This document shows, one piece after another, positions 23,201 through 34,800 of a stretch of DNA of 64,000 nucleotides. The notes under the pieces were generated by a model. The model had not been told where the DNA came from. It did no database searches and saw only the letters and a list, made by a program, of their open reading frames with translations. Position 1 is the first letter of the stretch. Every line of letters begins with the position of its first letter. Origin of the DNA: Phoronis australis (taxonomy: Eukaryota; Phoronida; Phoronidae). The translations under genes were made by a program, and so were the position numbers. The stretch covers positions 265,493 through 329,492 of the forward strand of contig NMRA01000164.1 of the NCBI GenBank assembly GCA_002633005.1. Reading direction: 5' to 3'.

Positions 23201-26200
23201 CCTCTAGTGGCTGCCGTTGTGTGAGGAACATAACTTGAAACATATATTGTGCCCAAAAATGTTTTTGTTTCCCAGTGTTTAGTTTGGGGTTTAATAATCC
23301 AGTTGAACTAACAGCACAAAAATTTGGAGCAGTCATATATTAAAGTGATGATCATTTAAATCAGCTGATGGCAATGCCTGAATCAAGGTCATACATTGAG
23401 AATAGTTCGTTGTAAGCCTGTCTGTAGAGTATAGGTCATTATTAATTATCAAGTTTCCACATATACATAATGTGGGTAGATAGTGAGGCCTCACACTCTG
23501 AAGCTTGTGACCGAATTACATTGTTTGAATTGATTAGACGATGATAATCCACAAAAGATTTTGCACCGCCTGCCCTTAATTATTGACGAGAAGCCTGTAA
23601 TCTCATTGCAGACTTGCGAGACATTAGCTGCAAAGGCACTTGTCTAGAATTTTCTGTGCACCGTACATGCTAATGGTTTTTATTAACGATTTCTTGCAAG
23701 CATTTTATAGTAGGAGTGTGATGGAGTGTGATGGAATGTGATGTTGCAACGACTGCAGTCTGCTTCTAACCAATGCATCATTCTTTCACAGGTTAAATAA
23801 TAGGCTGTATCTTGTATGAGGTTTGTGCCTACATGCATTGGTGGAAATTCTTGTAAAACATCACAATAAATACTTTATTCTGTTACAGGTCGATAGGCTG
23901 TATATTATATGAGGTGTGTGCTCAGAAACATGCCTTTGGTGGCCAAGGTTTGATGGCTGTCATGTACAAGATAATAGAAGGCGCGGTGCCAGCCTTACCA
24001 CAGGGCTACTCCAAGGAGTTGACTGAAATTTTTGTCAAGTGAGTTACTTTTATATTGATGAACATTTCACAGGTAGGCAAGTGGGATTCGGATAGTTCAT
24101 TCCACAAAATCTCTGTAAGTACCATGATTAATTTCGGACAAAAATAACTGGAAAAATATCGACCTTCAACATTCAAAGACCTCTCACACTTTTGTGAGTG
24201 CTCACCAATTTTTCGAAATATCACTTCCTGGTGGTAGCTGTAGTATTGAATGTAAAAGTAACATTTATTTGGGACTGGAGTTGTATGGTGCTACCTGTAC
24301 AACATGAAAAGGTAATCTTTTACCTGCCCACCATATTATGCCCTTTGTGAGATTTCACTGTGAAAAGTCCTTTTTGGTTTTTACCTGTTAAGTAAATGCA
24401 ATATTGGATTGAATCTGTCAATTGTGGACACCTAAATTTTCAAATATTTTCTGCTTCAAAGCCTTTTCCTGTTGTAGTCAACTAGACAACAAATTTTGTA
24501 TTTTGAATTTCTGTACTTGCACACCATGGGCATTAATGCAGATGTATATTGTAATGTTTATGTTTGATTGTAGAATGCTGATAAAAGATCCCTCAAAAAG
24601 GCCATCTGCCTCAGAACTGCTGAAAATGCCCATTATTGAAAAACATATGAAGGTAGTTGTCGTCCTTTACACGTGTTGAATAGATTGATTCTTCTTCATA
24701 GTTGTGATATCATTTTGTGTGTATTCGTACTGTTGCGTTTCAGCTTCAGTTTGAAAGTTTTGTTCAGATCAATAATTTTATTGTTGTCATAACTGAATGG
24801 GTTACTCGTAATGCACTAGTTTGCATTTGTGTAACAATGGTCTTAATTGTAGAAATGCATGTAAGCACATCATATATGACTCTTATCCCATGACTTGCAG
24901 TTTATTTCAATGATAAAAAGAGGAGCATTTGTCTGTCAGTGGCAGTGAATATTGACTCACCCAATATTAAATTTGAAGGTCATTATAGTCTTGTGGTACG
25001 GAATGAGGCTTAAAGGGTCATTGCCTTCTTACGCACGACTTAAAATGGAAATTACTCCTATCCGTACTAACCATGCCACAAAAGTAGTTCATACCAGGAT
25101 AGATTTCCATTAAAATGGCACTTTAATGGAAATCCCCCCTTAAACAGCTTTTAACTTTCATTCAGTTACACTGTCAAACATGCAAGTCAATACTCCTGCT
25201 TCATTTTGTTTGTGTTTATTGGAAAGTCTGTTAGTCAATATGACCTCAATGTTTTGTTCAAAAATGTCAAAGTTGCATTTTGTCCAGTTGGCTAAAACGA
25301 ACATCGAATTAGGCCCTCTACTCTCATAAACTCTGTCTCGCAATACTTCCTATTGTAACGGGGTTATATTTCCGTTTTTATCTAGAACATGGAAACCATC
25401 AGCAACTTGAGAAAACTCTTCATAGTTTATTGGGGTTGACCAATCCTAAAATTTCAAGTTTGTAAATGGTGCGTCTGTGCATTGCTTGTGACTTGAGTTT
25501 ACATGACTTGTTATCGTTACAAACCCTAAAGCGCTTTGGTTAAGAATTTAACATTGACAGCTTAGCAGCGGCGAAATGTCCCTTTGAAGCTGCTGTACAT
25601 TCTCCTGTCACAAAAAAAACGACTTCTGATTTTGTTTATCTAGTATTGGAGAGAACTGACTGTTGGTTATTGCTGGCTACCAGGCTCTACAAGTTCACTT
25701 GTCACGCCAGGTTATTTCTGTATGCCGAGCATGATCTCAAGCAATAATGAACTGTCAATTCTTTTCCAAGATCAGAAGTCACTTCTCATCTATTCTGTGG
25801 TCCAAATCAGAAGTTAGTTTCTTTGAAGGGTTGCTGGTTTACAGCCGTTTTAAGCTACATATGAAAGCTGTTACTACCAAAATTCATCATGTTAAGCATG
25901 TCACATGATAGTCATGGCAGGTATGATATTTAATATACTGCGAGAAATATGTTACTGCAAGACATGCAAGTGTGTGCACTTCTTTCAATACATATAACTT
26001 TTGTCCGCCTGCTTTTTTCAGAAAATGACAAACTTGATGTCTGATCATCGAAGTGCTAAGGAGCTGACCGAAAGTGCCAAAAAAGAAGCCGAAGAAATTG
26101 ACAAGGAATTGTAAGCTTTGTATTTTGTTATCTCTTTGTATAGTGTAATCTCTTTGTATCATGTTGTCCCTTTGTATTGTGTTAACTCTTTGTATTGGGT

Positions 26201-29200
26201 TATGTCTTTGTATCATGCTGTATCATAATGGTGGATGCCTTGTTAAACTGAATTAAACCCGGTAAATGTCCAGTTGCAATCTTTGCTACATTGCAATTCT
26301 TTGCATGAGTTTCAGGTCAATAGCCACTTCCAGGGGTCTCACATTTTGAGAACCAATTTCATGCCTGTTATTCAGTGTAGAAAACTGGTTCTCAAAATTC
26401 AGAACTCTTGTAAGTGACTAGTTCTGGTTTCAGTTTTACACGTTTCTCATATGTTAAACTGATGGAGACTACTTTAACAATTCCGCTATTGTCATGAATG
26501 ACAGTTAATGGTTTCCCTAGAGGTCGTGAAATGCCAGATGATTTACAAATCAATAGTTGCGTTTAGCCTTTCTTTTGTGTGTTTAGAAAAAAGAAGACAC
26601 GTCGACAAGACTTGCAGGCGAATGATGCTGAAAAACATCTAACCCCACGAGAACGCATGAGATTACGGAAACAGCATGAGGCAGATATGAAAGCAACAAA
26701 ATTAAAGTAAGACATCAATAGCTGTAGAGAGATTAGTTGGAATGGTGGCTTTGTTAAAAGTGTTCTGTCCGTAGATAATTACGCTAATCATATAATAAGT
26801 TATAATTATCATTATCCCTTTCTAACAGACATTTAAAAATGTCTTGTGTAAAGCCCAGCCTAGTTTTAATGGACTGAATTTTATATGTTACTTTTGCTTG
26901 AATGTGATTTTTATTTCATAACAGGAAGTAATTTCAGAGGTTAGATAGTTGGTTAATTAGTCCAATACTTGTATTTCTCAATAATGAGCATGTTTGCCAT
27001 TTGCAGTGCATAGATGTAGGCATGGTTATAGAGATAATGGGCATTCTGGTATCTTTTGATCCAAGTTTAATTTTGCATGACGTGAAGTGTGACATGGTCT
27101 GACAACATCTTGTGTCATATGTGATTCTCTGTTGCGAAGTGCATCAATGCTGTATTTTAACAGAGAAGCTGCTGAATTGAACTTGATAGAAAACCAGACG
27201 CGGAAGGTACGCCGGTCCATCGAGGAGAACCAATACGTCCCCCCTCCCTGGGATGCACGAAATGTAGGAGGCGCCCCAAAGTTCCAGGTGCCAATAGAGA
27301 GGTTGACTGATGTAGGATACAAAAACAGACCTTCGACGGCGCCAGGTATATGATGGTCTTTTTTATCTGCAAAGGTTATATTCAAGGTCATACTTAAGTT
27401 TGTAGTTCTGACGTCACTACATTTTAATGATAAAATTAAAGGTCTATTTGATTTTGATTCTTGTTGTGGAGCTTGAATTGTCACTGGCATTGAGATTTCA
27501 ATTCTTCATTAACGAAACCAGTAGAGAACATTCACAATACTTGCTGTTTTCACCAGTATACTAAATGTATGATTTAGGGAAGGAGAGTGTTACAGTTTGA
27601 TGCAAAAATACGCTGTTGATATTATAAAAATGATTATTATGGAAAATATAATTTACGTTAAATATTGCTTGCCAAAAATTAATGCAAACAAAATATTTGG
27701 TTGTAACAATGGTTGGGTGAAAAAGCATTATTCAACCCTTTGATTATTGCCTTTTTTACATTATTAACAATATGATTAAACTGGCATCAGCTTTAATATT
27801 ATTGTGATTTTTTAACGGAAATATCCATGTACTTCTGTCATGGCTGACGTTTTGATTAACAGCATAAAAGACAGGCGATAACTCCTCACCTCTGTTTTTT
27901 TCCGCTTCAAAAAACCAACTTCTTTACTTGCTTTCAGAGGTATGGGGATGGGGAAAGGTGTACATTTTATGAATTTGATAAAATGACGATAAATGTAAGT
28001 GGGCCCTTAGGTGAGAAGTATTGGATGTTACAATTTAGTGGTAATTTACAAAGTTTTAATTTTCTGTATTCGCCACATCTAGTAGGTCATCATGAGGTCA
28101 AAAATAACTCTTTCCAGAGTATCCTCCCGATAGAGACAACAGTGACAGTGAGAACGAAAGTACGCTAGTTGAAATGAAGACTACACCCATCACTAGCATT
28201 GAAAGGAATTTGTTACAAGTGAAGACTGGAGCAGATGACAGGCCGATCACGCCAATGAAAAATAAAATGGTCTATGATGTGCGCAATTCTACTCTCGATT
28301 TTAAGGATGGTGAGACATTTTATACACTACTTTTTGATGGACCTCTCGTTTAGAGGATTGTGGGCTATACACTTTCCTCGCCATCTGTTGGCTGCAAGTG
28401 TAGTTGTGTTTCATTGGTTGGTTTCATTCTGCAAGGAACTCCAGTGTCCCACAATCCATTGCAGATATCCCATAAATTTTTGTCCATAGAAAGGTCAATA
28501 CTGACTTGCCGTAGTACATTTTTGGAAAAATGCCTGACTGAAGCATGAATATTTGTGTATGGGCCCAACTGAACCCTTTGCTCCTGCCCGCAATGGCTGT
28601 AGTAAAAATGTGGGCCTACTGTACTGGGGCTATTACGAACATCTGGCTTTTGGACACTGTGATAGTATTCAAGCACTGACAGCAATAAAAGTTGTTTGGT
28701 TTGGGACACCATTTGTCTGTCAAAAATAACTTTTTTAAGATTTTTTACCAAATAAATGTTTTAGTTTCTTGTTACATTGTTTGTACAGTTTAGCTTCACT
28801 GTATAACGTTTGGTAAAATTTTGAGCATTTCTAGCAATGTAGCTACCCATTGAAAATTTTAAAAAATTGCAGTACAAGAATTATTTTTGTCTCAAATGGA
28901 AATATTTGCCATAATTCTTCTGTCTGTCTTATTTATATCAGATGTGTAATTATGCTGCTGCTAATCTTTGACCCTGTTACTCCACTCTCTAGGTATCCCT
29001 GATGACCCTAAGTTAGCTGAGACGTACTACTCACAATATGAAGACTTTGATGACGATGGTGATGGTGATGATGATGATGAGAGGGATGGTGGTGATGGTG
29101 ATAGGACCATGAGTGGCAGCGATGACGAGAATGGTTACGAGATGGGGACTGATGAGGACGCGCTGGCCCAACTGATGTCAGAGCAGTTAGGGAGAGAGGA

Positions 29201-31231
29201 CCCCGGTGAGTAGACGTGACTCGCATTTTACGCGGAAATGACACCAATATATTTGTTTATTTATTTATTGAACTTCATTAAAAGACAAGGTGGCAGTGGA
29301 AAATATGGCAGAGTCATAATTGTCACTGTAGCTAGGCTGATGATGTTGGGACAACCATGCTTTTAAGGACTGCTTAGTTCAGTAATGACTTGTAATTTTC
29401 TGCATATTAAACACGTACTGAGTGAGTCATAACATACATCACTTTAAATACATACAAAGTTTTAAAAAATTTTAGTGGATGTTTGGCCATTTTAATGCAT
29501 TTATATGTTAGTCCACTTCGGTCTTCAATTAGAACTGCTAATGAATCCAATGTTTCTTAATTGCCTTTCAGCTGACAAAAGTATGACCGTGTTAGACGAC
29601 TCTGTAGCCGGGGCATATGGACCTACAGTACGAGACACGAAGATCAAAAATCTCAGAGCGTATCCTTTTATTTATTTGCTGTAGCATCTCACCAAGGACA
29701 CAATATGGTGGATAAGCGGATGTTTTCGTAAAGTTAGGTAGCATCAAATAAACTTATCATCATTATCAAGTTCTAGACTGTAACTACTATCAGGTGATGT
29801 TTTTTGAGAAATTGTGGCCAATCACTACAGTGTTAGAGACCTTTGACATATGAAGGTATTGTTTGTGACAATTTTGTCTCACATTGGGGAGATTTTCCTT
29901 AGATGGTGCTATCTTGCTGTTATCATCAAAAAACTTTTTGGTGCATTTCCTTTATACTGATGTCTTAAATAAGCAAATTATGAAACGAGACTGAGTAACT
30001 CCAAGTCTTTGCCTTAAAAATATTGTGCGCCAAACTTCCTCTTTTTTTGAAATGGTAAGGATAGTCATCTTTTAAAAAAATAATTCCAGGCAGTCTGGTA
30101 CACGTTGTACCAGACATACGCAGGCTGCTCATGTGGGCCCATAGCACTGATCACCTGGAACCTCTGTTATGCTTATCAATGTATAGTTAACATGAAGCTG
30201 AGGACTGACTCAGGGGTCTAGTAGTGGGACTCAAACCCGCAACCTTGAGGAAAGGAAGCAGATACTTATCACACTAGACCACACTGCCTCATCTTCAGTG
30301 TATGTATAGTTCACGAAAAGTAATCATACAAAATTACCCAGTATTCCCCATCATGACGACAAAGTTCAAGTGCAATTCATTGTTATGGTATTTGGTGTGT
30401 CTTGATGAGGAATGATGGCAAATTTATTGGAGTGTTCGACCACGGTTCATCATTTTGAGTCATTTTCACTGTCAACAGTATTAGTTGTCAGGGGGAGAAA
30501 GGTATTTAGTGTTATTACATTTCGGTCTTGGCTATAAAACCATTGGGGGTAACAAAACAATTACCTTCTCACCCAGGACCCTGAACCCTTTGTTAAGCTG
30601 TGTTTACTTATACAGGCCAACTGTGAGGATTGTGTGACTAAGGGCAGGGTTCACAAAGAACTACTTTCACTAACCTTGTCTGTCAATTCCAAAAAGGCCC
30701 ATGGTGTGTGAACAACATCCGTAATTTACAACTTTGCCCAAAATTCTAAGCCACTATCCGGACTAGTTACCCCTTCCAAGCCCAACATGTTATTCTTGGC
30801 ATGTAGTGTAATCTCATTTCACTGTTTGATGTATCTCTGAAGGTCCGTTAATTTGCTTTTATTTCAAGTGTCTCTGTTTTATCCTTTTATTTTTCATTGC
30901 TGTTTTATTCTTGTATCTTTTTAAAGTTGTGAAGTGCTTGACAATAATTTTATGAGAGGTTCATAGCATTGATAAATTTATGGTACAAAGTTGTCATGTT
31001 AGTTGCATTCCTTGACACTGAAATAGTCAATGTGAAAAGAAGCTGGGTAAAAAGCCCTTTCAACAGGCGTATGATTACCTTCACAAAGCGAGGTTTGGTG
31101 ACGAGGCTGGTAATACCATGAATGAGAATCAGATTATGAACGGTCTGCGCAACTTTGTCTCCAATCCCAGTGATTGCTTCCTGGTGGATCAACTGCTGTT
31201 TTTGGAAGAACAAGCAAAGATTGGAAAGTGA
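20264..31231 (+). CDS. NEK11: NEK11, NIMA-related serine/threonine kinase
   Basis: Thirteen exons join in frame to 655 residues (vertebrate NEK11 about 645): 20264-20436, 20882-21047, 21922-22070, 22356-22517, 23889-24038, 24574-24652, 26022-26110, 26587-26706, 27164-27345, 28118-28309, 28993-29205, 29572-29659, 31027-31231. Seen: kinase domain from about residue 28 with G-loop GSGNFG (36-41), lysine K62 in KVLKEI, HRD (D159), DFG (D176) and GTPYYMSPE (195-203); then a basic region with LTPRERMRLRK shared with vertebrate NEK11; an acidic Asp/Gly-rich stretch in exon 11; and a C-terminal SDCFLVDQLLFLEEQ block, also family-typical. All kinase residues are present, so it should be active. Family role: DNA-damage G2/M checkpoint, phosphorylating CDC25A to trigger its degradation. 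Exon 12 uses donor GTATCC and exon 13 acceptor GAAATAG; both are weak but restore a perfect family alignment. Confidence 0.93.
22548..23070. mobile_element. hAT-like non-autonomous element with 8-bp target duplication
   Basis: GATCTTAT stands at 22548-22555 and 23063-23070. Between them, 507 bp begins CAAGGCTTGGAAT and ends CATTCCAAGCCCT, i.e. near-perfect inverted termini of about 12 bp. An 8-bp duplication and a CARGG-type terminus fit the hAT superfamily. The interior is GC- and CpG-richer than the host intron (NEK11 intron 4) and has no transposase ORF. Confidence 0.75.
25039..25133. repeat. Inverted repeat with a perfect 12-bp hairpin
   Basis: ATTTCCATTAAA (25103-25114), a 7-base loop and TTTAATGGAAAT (25122-25133) form a perfect hairpin. 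TTAAAATGGAAAT...CTATCC at about 25040-25062 is also complementary to GGATAGATTTCCATTAAAA, so a larger foldback is possible. Lies in NEK11 intron 6. Confidence 0.7.
26127..26216. repeat. 18-bp minisatellite, five copies, NEK11 intron 7
   Basis: Units of the form GTTATCTCTTTGTATAGT follow one another five times with a constant CTTTGTAT core, starting 16 bases after the exon 7 donor. Confidence 0.85.
26337..26409. mobile_element. Palindromic MITE-like element, copy 3
   Basis: ATTTTGAGAACCAA and CTGGTTCTCAAAAT arms around a loop that includes TTTCATGCCTGTTATTCAGTG, similar to the loop of copy 2 (CGTTATTCAGTGA). Outer arms are lost or short. In NEK11 intron 7. Confidence 0.6.
29685..29900 (+). 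repeat. Dispersed repeat family R3, copy 1
   Basis: Blocks GGACACAATATGG, TATCAAGTTCTAGACTGTAA and TTTTTTGAGAAAT recur in the same order at 34440-34650 and 60650-60880. In the last NEK11 intron. Confidence 0.5.
30070..30293 (-). mobile_element. tRNA-derived SINE, copy 1
   Basis: On the minus strand the head reads GAGGCAGTGTGGTCTAGTGT with an A-box-like TGGTCTAGTGTG (30270-30281) and a B-box-like GGTTTGAGTCC (30227-30237), at normal tRNA spacing. A second copy of the same head lies at 58962. The body contains a perfect palindrome with arms GTCTGGTACA / TGTACCAGAC (30093-30115) and runs to a T-rich end near 30070. The acceptor stem does not close, so it is not a tRNA gene. Confidence 0.65.
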
Positions 31232-31679
31232 TTTCGCAAAGCGACATCGCCGCAAGTGAAAAGTTTGTGAGAATGAAAGTGTTATGGTCTCGTTGAACTT
31301 GCATCCTATTGTGCTAGTCACTCGTGAGACGTGTTAAGAAGTCATGAGTATGCTAGGTGTTTACATGTTATTTACTCCCACAATTCAACATTCCTGCATA
31401 GCCATCCAATCACTTTGAGTGGTGGCCATTTTGTTAGTGAAAGCTAGAAAGGTCACGAGCTTCCTCACGAAACCGTACTAAGATATCCCCCTTTAACTCA
31501 CTCAATGATTTCATTTTAGTGACCTTACTAAATGCCCTCTTTTTAGTGTTTCTTCTGCATCAAAAGAAAGTCACTTGTTGCTTAGGAATCCCATAGTCAT
31601 GATATGACTGAGCATTGAAAATTAATTTTTAGATTTTGTACGTCAAGACAAGCTAAGACGTGAACATTTTTGGATGTGG

Positions 31680-31863
31680 AAAAATTAATAAAACTATTAC
31701 TGGACTTACGGTTACACAGAGATGGCTATGTTACGTCCTCCTCTCGAGGACTTCATCAGGCCACTGAGTTGTCACGTCCTCCTCTCGAGGACTTCATCAG
31801 GCCACTGAGTTGTCACATCGAGAGGAGGACGTAACATAGCCAGTAATAGATTTATTAATTTTT
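31680..31863. mobile_element. Foldback element with nested direct repeats just after NEK11
   Basis: Outer arms AAAAATTAATAAAACTATTA (from 31680) and TAATAGATTTATTAATTTTT (to 31863) and inner arms TGGCTATGTTACGTCCTCCT (from 31723) and AGGAGGACGTAACATAGCCA (to 31842) are inverted copies. Between them a 41-bp unit is repeated exactly (31734-31774, 31775-31815). The left arm supplies an AATAAA at 31687, about 450 bases after the NEK11 stop. Confidence 0.75.
31687..31692 (+). terminator. Candidate NEK11 polyadenylation signal
   Basis: AATAAA about 456 bases after the stop; I noticed none nearer. It lies inside the arm of a foldback element, so the element may have donated it. Confidence 0.35.
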
Positions 31864-34800
31864 CTGCCTTATTACTCAACTGGATGACTGAAAACATTCA
31901 TCGTATTTTTTTGATGTATTTTACTCATTTTTTTCTTACCTACTGCAATTGCCTTATTTAGCACATAAAATGGTGGAACAGTCATAAAAAATTCTCGTCA
32001 GGATTGGACATCGAGAAAATTGACTATAACTATTTTATAATTCACAACATCTGTGTTTATTTTATAGTCAGGCTTTTAAAGATTGAAAATTTACATGTTT
32101 ATTTTTTGCAAAGTAGTTGGAGTATTACAATGTATTTTTTAACATGGCAAAAGTAGCTATGGCCTTAAACTCACTTTGTTCCACAGTCTCCAAATGTAGT
32201 TTTTGTTTACTTGATTGAAACTGTTCACTCTGTGAACTGTGATGCATTTTTCTACTGCCACTATATTTGTACCAAGTTATTTTTAGTTATTAGTTTTAAC
32301 TGTTGTGAGATTCCCATTTGATTATTCATGTGAGAGGTATTCCAAATAGTGTTTTATAAATTCTAAAGAAAAAATGTTTTGATAAAGGAATGTAATGGGT
32401 TGGCCCGAAAAAATTGCGCTTGGGGCATTTTTTCCATTTTATGCAAAAATACCTTATGTTCTTCTAACTGAAGATTGAACCTGTTATGAAATATTTTACA
32501 TTCCTGAATTGCAAATATTGAAACTGTTTTTATGCATATAGATGATCTGTGATATTCTTAAATGAGGAACATATCCTGCTAAGATTTGTTGCAATAACCA
32601 TTCCAACTCTCATGTCTGAATACATGTGCATGCTGTATTTAGCTCCTGGGGGCCTGTTCTGTTGTGACAGATTTGTGTTTGTACTCATCATTTATATGGT
32701 ATCATAAGGCTTCGATTTTGGGGCCAAATATCGACCCCATTCCACTTATGAAAACATTCCCTCCCAAAGCCTAAAATCTTCCCCCCAGTGATTAAAAAAT
32801 TCTCCTCAAATTTAAAATCACTTCTGCAAAACGTTGATTTTGGTTACTTGAGGCATTGTCAGTGAGGGGTGGCGACCTGAGGGGGGGTGGAATGGCGTCT
32901 TTCCCCTCATGTGAGCGAGGACCCTGACCCTGGATATTGAGAAGTAGCCTTACCTGTGACAGTCTTTATCATTCTATGTTTTTTCGTCCGTCTGACTTGA
33001 TTTGCTCAAAGGATCTACGGGGGCACCATGCAAAAATTTTGGTTTGCATTTTTTAGAAAAAATGTGTGTGGGTCACCTTCTTGGGATACTTACAAGAACA
33101 TTGTGCAAAAATGCAAGATTCCACATGCCTTCGTCAGTGACATGAACATTCCTAGCTTTTCTTGCATTTACAGAATGCAGCCTAGGTCTCTTTTTCTTTA
33201 TCAAAATCTGTGAAAAAATCACAAAGTTTATTGTCCTATACTTCACCTGGATATGGTACGGTACTATTCTCCACTTATTTGACTCAACAAATTGCCACAA
33301 TTGTCATTTTCTGTTTTTTTTAAAGGCTGGTGACTGCAAATTATGGAGAATTTACCAAAAGTTCTTTTGTTACATCTACACAATACAAACTGTGGTAGTT
33401 ATAGACTAAGATTTTCTTGATCTATATTTATGTGGAGAAACTTAACAAATAGAATTTCACCTGTCTGCCTAATGTGTGATAACTGAGTGAGGTATTACTG
33501 TTCGCTTGTCCCAAACACTCTGTCAGTTGAACTTTGTGTTTCGAGGTCCCTATCAAGATTATTGGCTGCCCCCCACATGTTTTGGTGACATTTGCACCTT
33601 TTCCACCACCATAAAAACAAAGTAAAGCTTTCTATTAAGTTACTTCTGTTGAGAAATTTGTGAAAATTAAATTAGTTGTCACTCATGTTGTGTCCTCAAA
33701 CTGAAGAATTTTTATGGTATATGTTCATCTCTCCAGAACTTTTGAAGCTAAAGTTCTGAAATTTTGCTGACATTGAATCATAAAAGAGGTCAGTGTTCTG
33801 TTCTGGTAGGGTACTGTTGGGTGTTGAACTTAAAAAGGCAGTGGTGCAGTGATGCTGGAAATAAGATACACCAAGATTGGTTTCACTAGCATTTGGTGGG
33901 ATTACTGAAATTGTGTCTATGTAGTTAAGTAGTATAGCATTAGTTAATGGGTTAACAATATTGGGTGTGTCTTATCTGTGAACTATCAGGTAATCAACAG
34001 TGATGTCAAAGCTGGTCAATTTAAATATTGCCAGCTACTGGACCTTGGCCAGTCAGTCTTGCCTACTAATTATTGTGTTTGGATCTATGTTTTGAGTTGT
34101 CAAACCTTTGACAATGTTGTGAAGCTTAGTCATTCTGCTTCATTGCACAATAAAGTCCCACTAATTTTGGACAACATTAATTGCCAAAATTGATCTTTTG
34201 CATTTTTGAAAGGCTTCTGACATTGCTGTGAATGCTCACTGTTTATCAGACATTGTCTGGTGGTATGCTTTATTTTAAACCAAAAATGATGAAAAGCTTT
34301 TGTGTGGTACCTGTCATATTGCGCTTGCCCACCACCTTGTGTCCTAAATCAGTCAGATTTTACAGAAGCTAAGGACTTGAACTACTCAATTTTAGTGTAA
34401 ACTCATACCGAATGTTGGTGCAATTTATAGTAAAATGTCACCTATTTAGGACGAAATAAGGTAGACAGGTGAAATTTTGCTGTAGTACTAAAATAGTGCT
34501 TTGTCATATTCAAGTTCTGCACTATAGCTACCAAGAGACAATCTTTTGAAAAATGTTGACATTCACAACAATTGTAGAGCTTTTGAAAATCATAAAGTGC
34601 AATTTGTCGATTTGTTTGAAAGTGGTGAGATTTTGAAACCTATTACCTTATGATGCTCATCAGAATGGGGTCATGTTTTTCAAAGTAAAGAATAATATGG
34701 GAATTTAAGTCATTTTTAAGTCCTGGTGGTGCATCTGCAAAATTGCCGCCACCTTACAGTCATGTGACTCTGGCTGAACTGTGGTTTTTATAAATTTGGA

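Noticed and set aside
29008-29247. His-rich minus-strand frame
   Set aside because: Antisense of the GAT/GAC-rich acidic stretch in NEK11 exon 11.
30221-30293. tRNA gene on the minus strand
   Set aside because: A- and B-box-like motifs are present but the acceptor stem does not close and a related copy exists at 58962, so a SINE fits better.
30950-31321. 123-codon minus-strand frame
   Set aside because: Antisense of the last NEK11 exon, whose plus-strand frame matches the NEK11 C-terminus.
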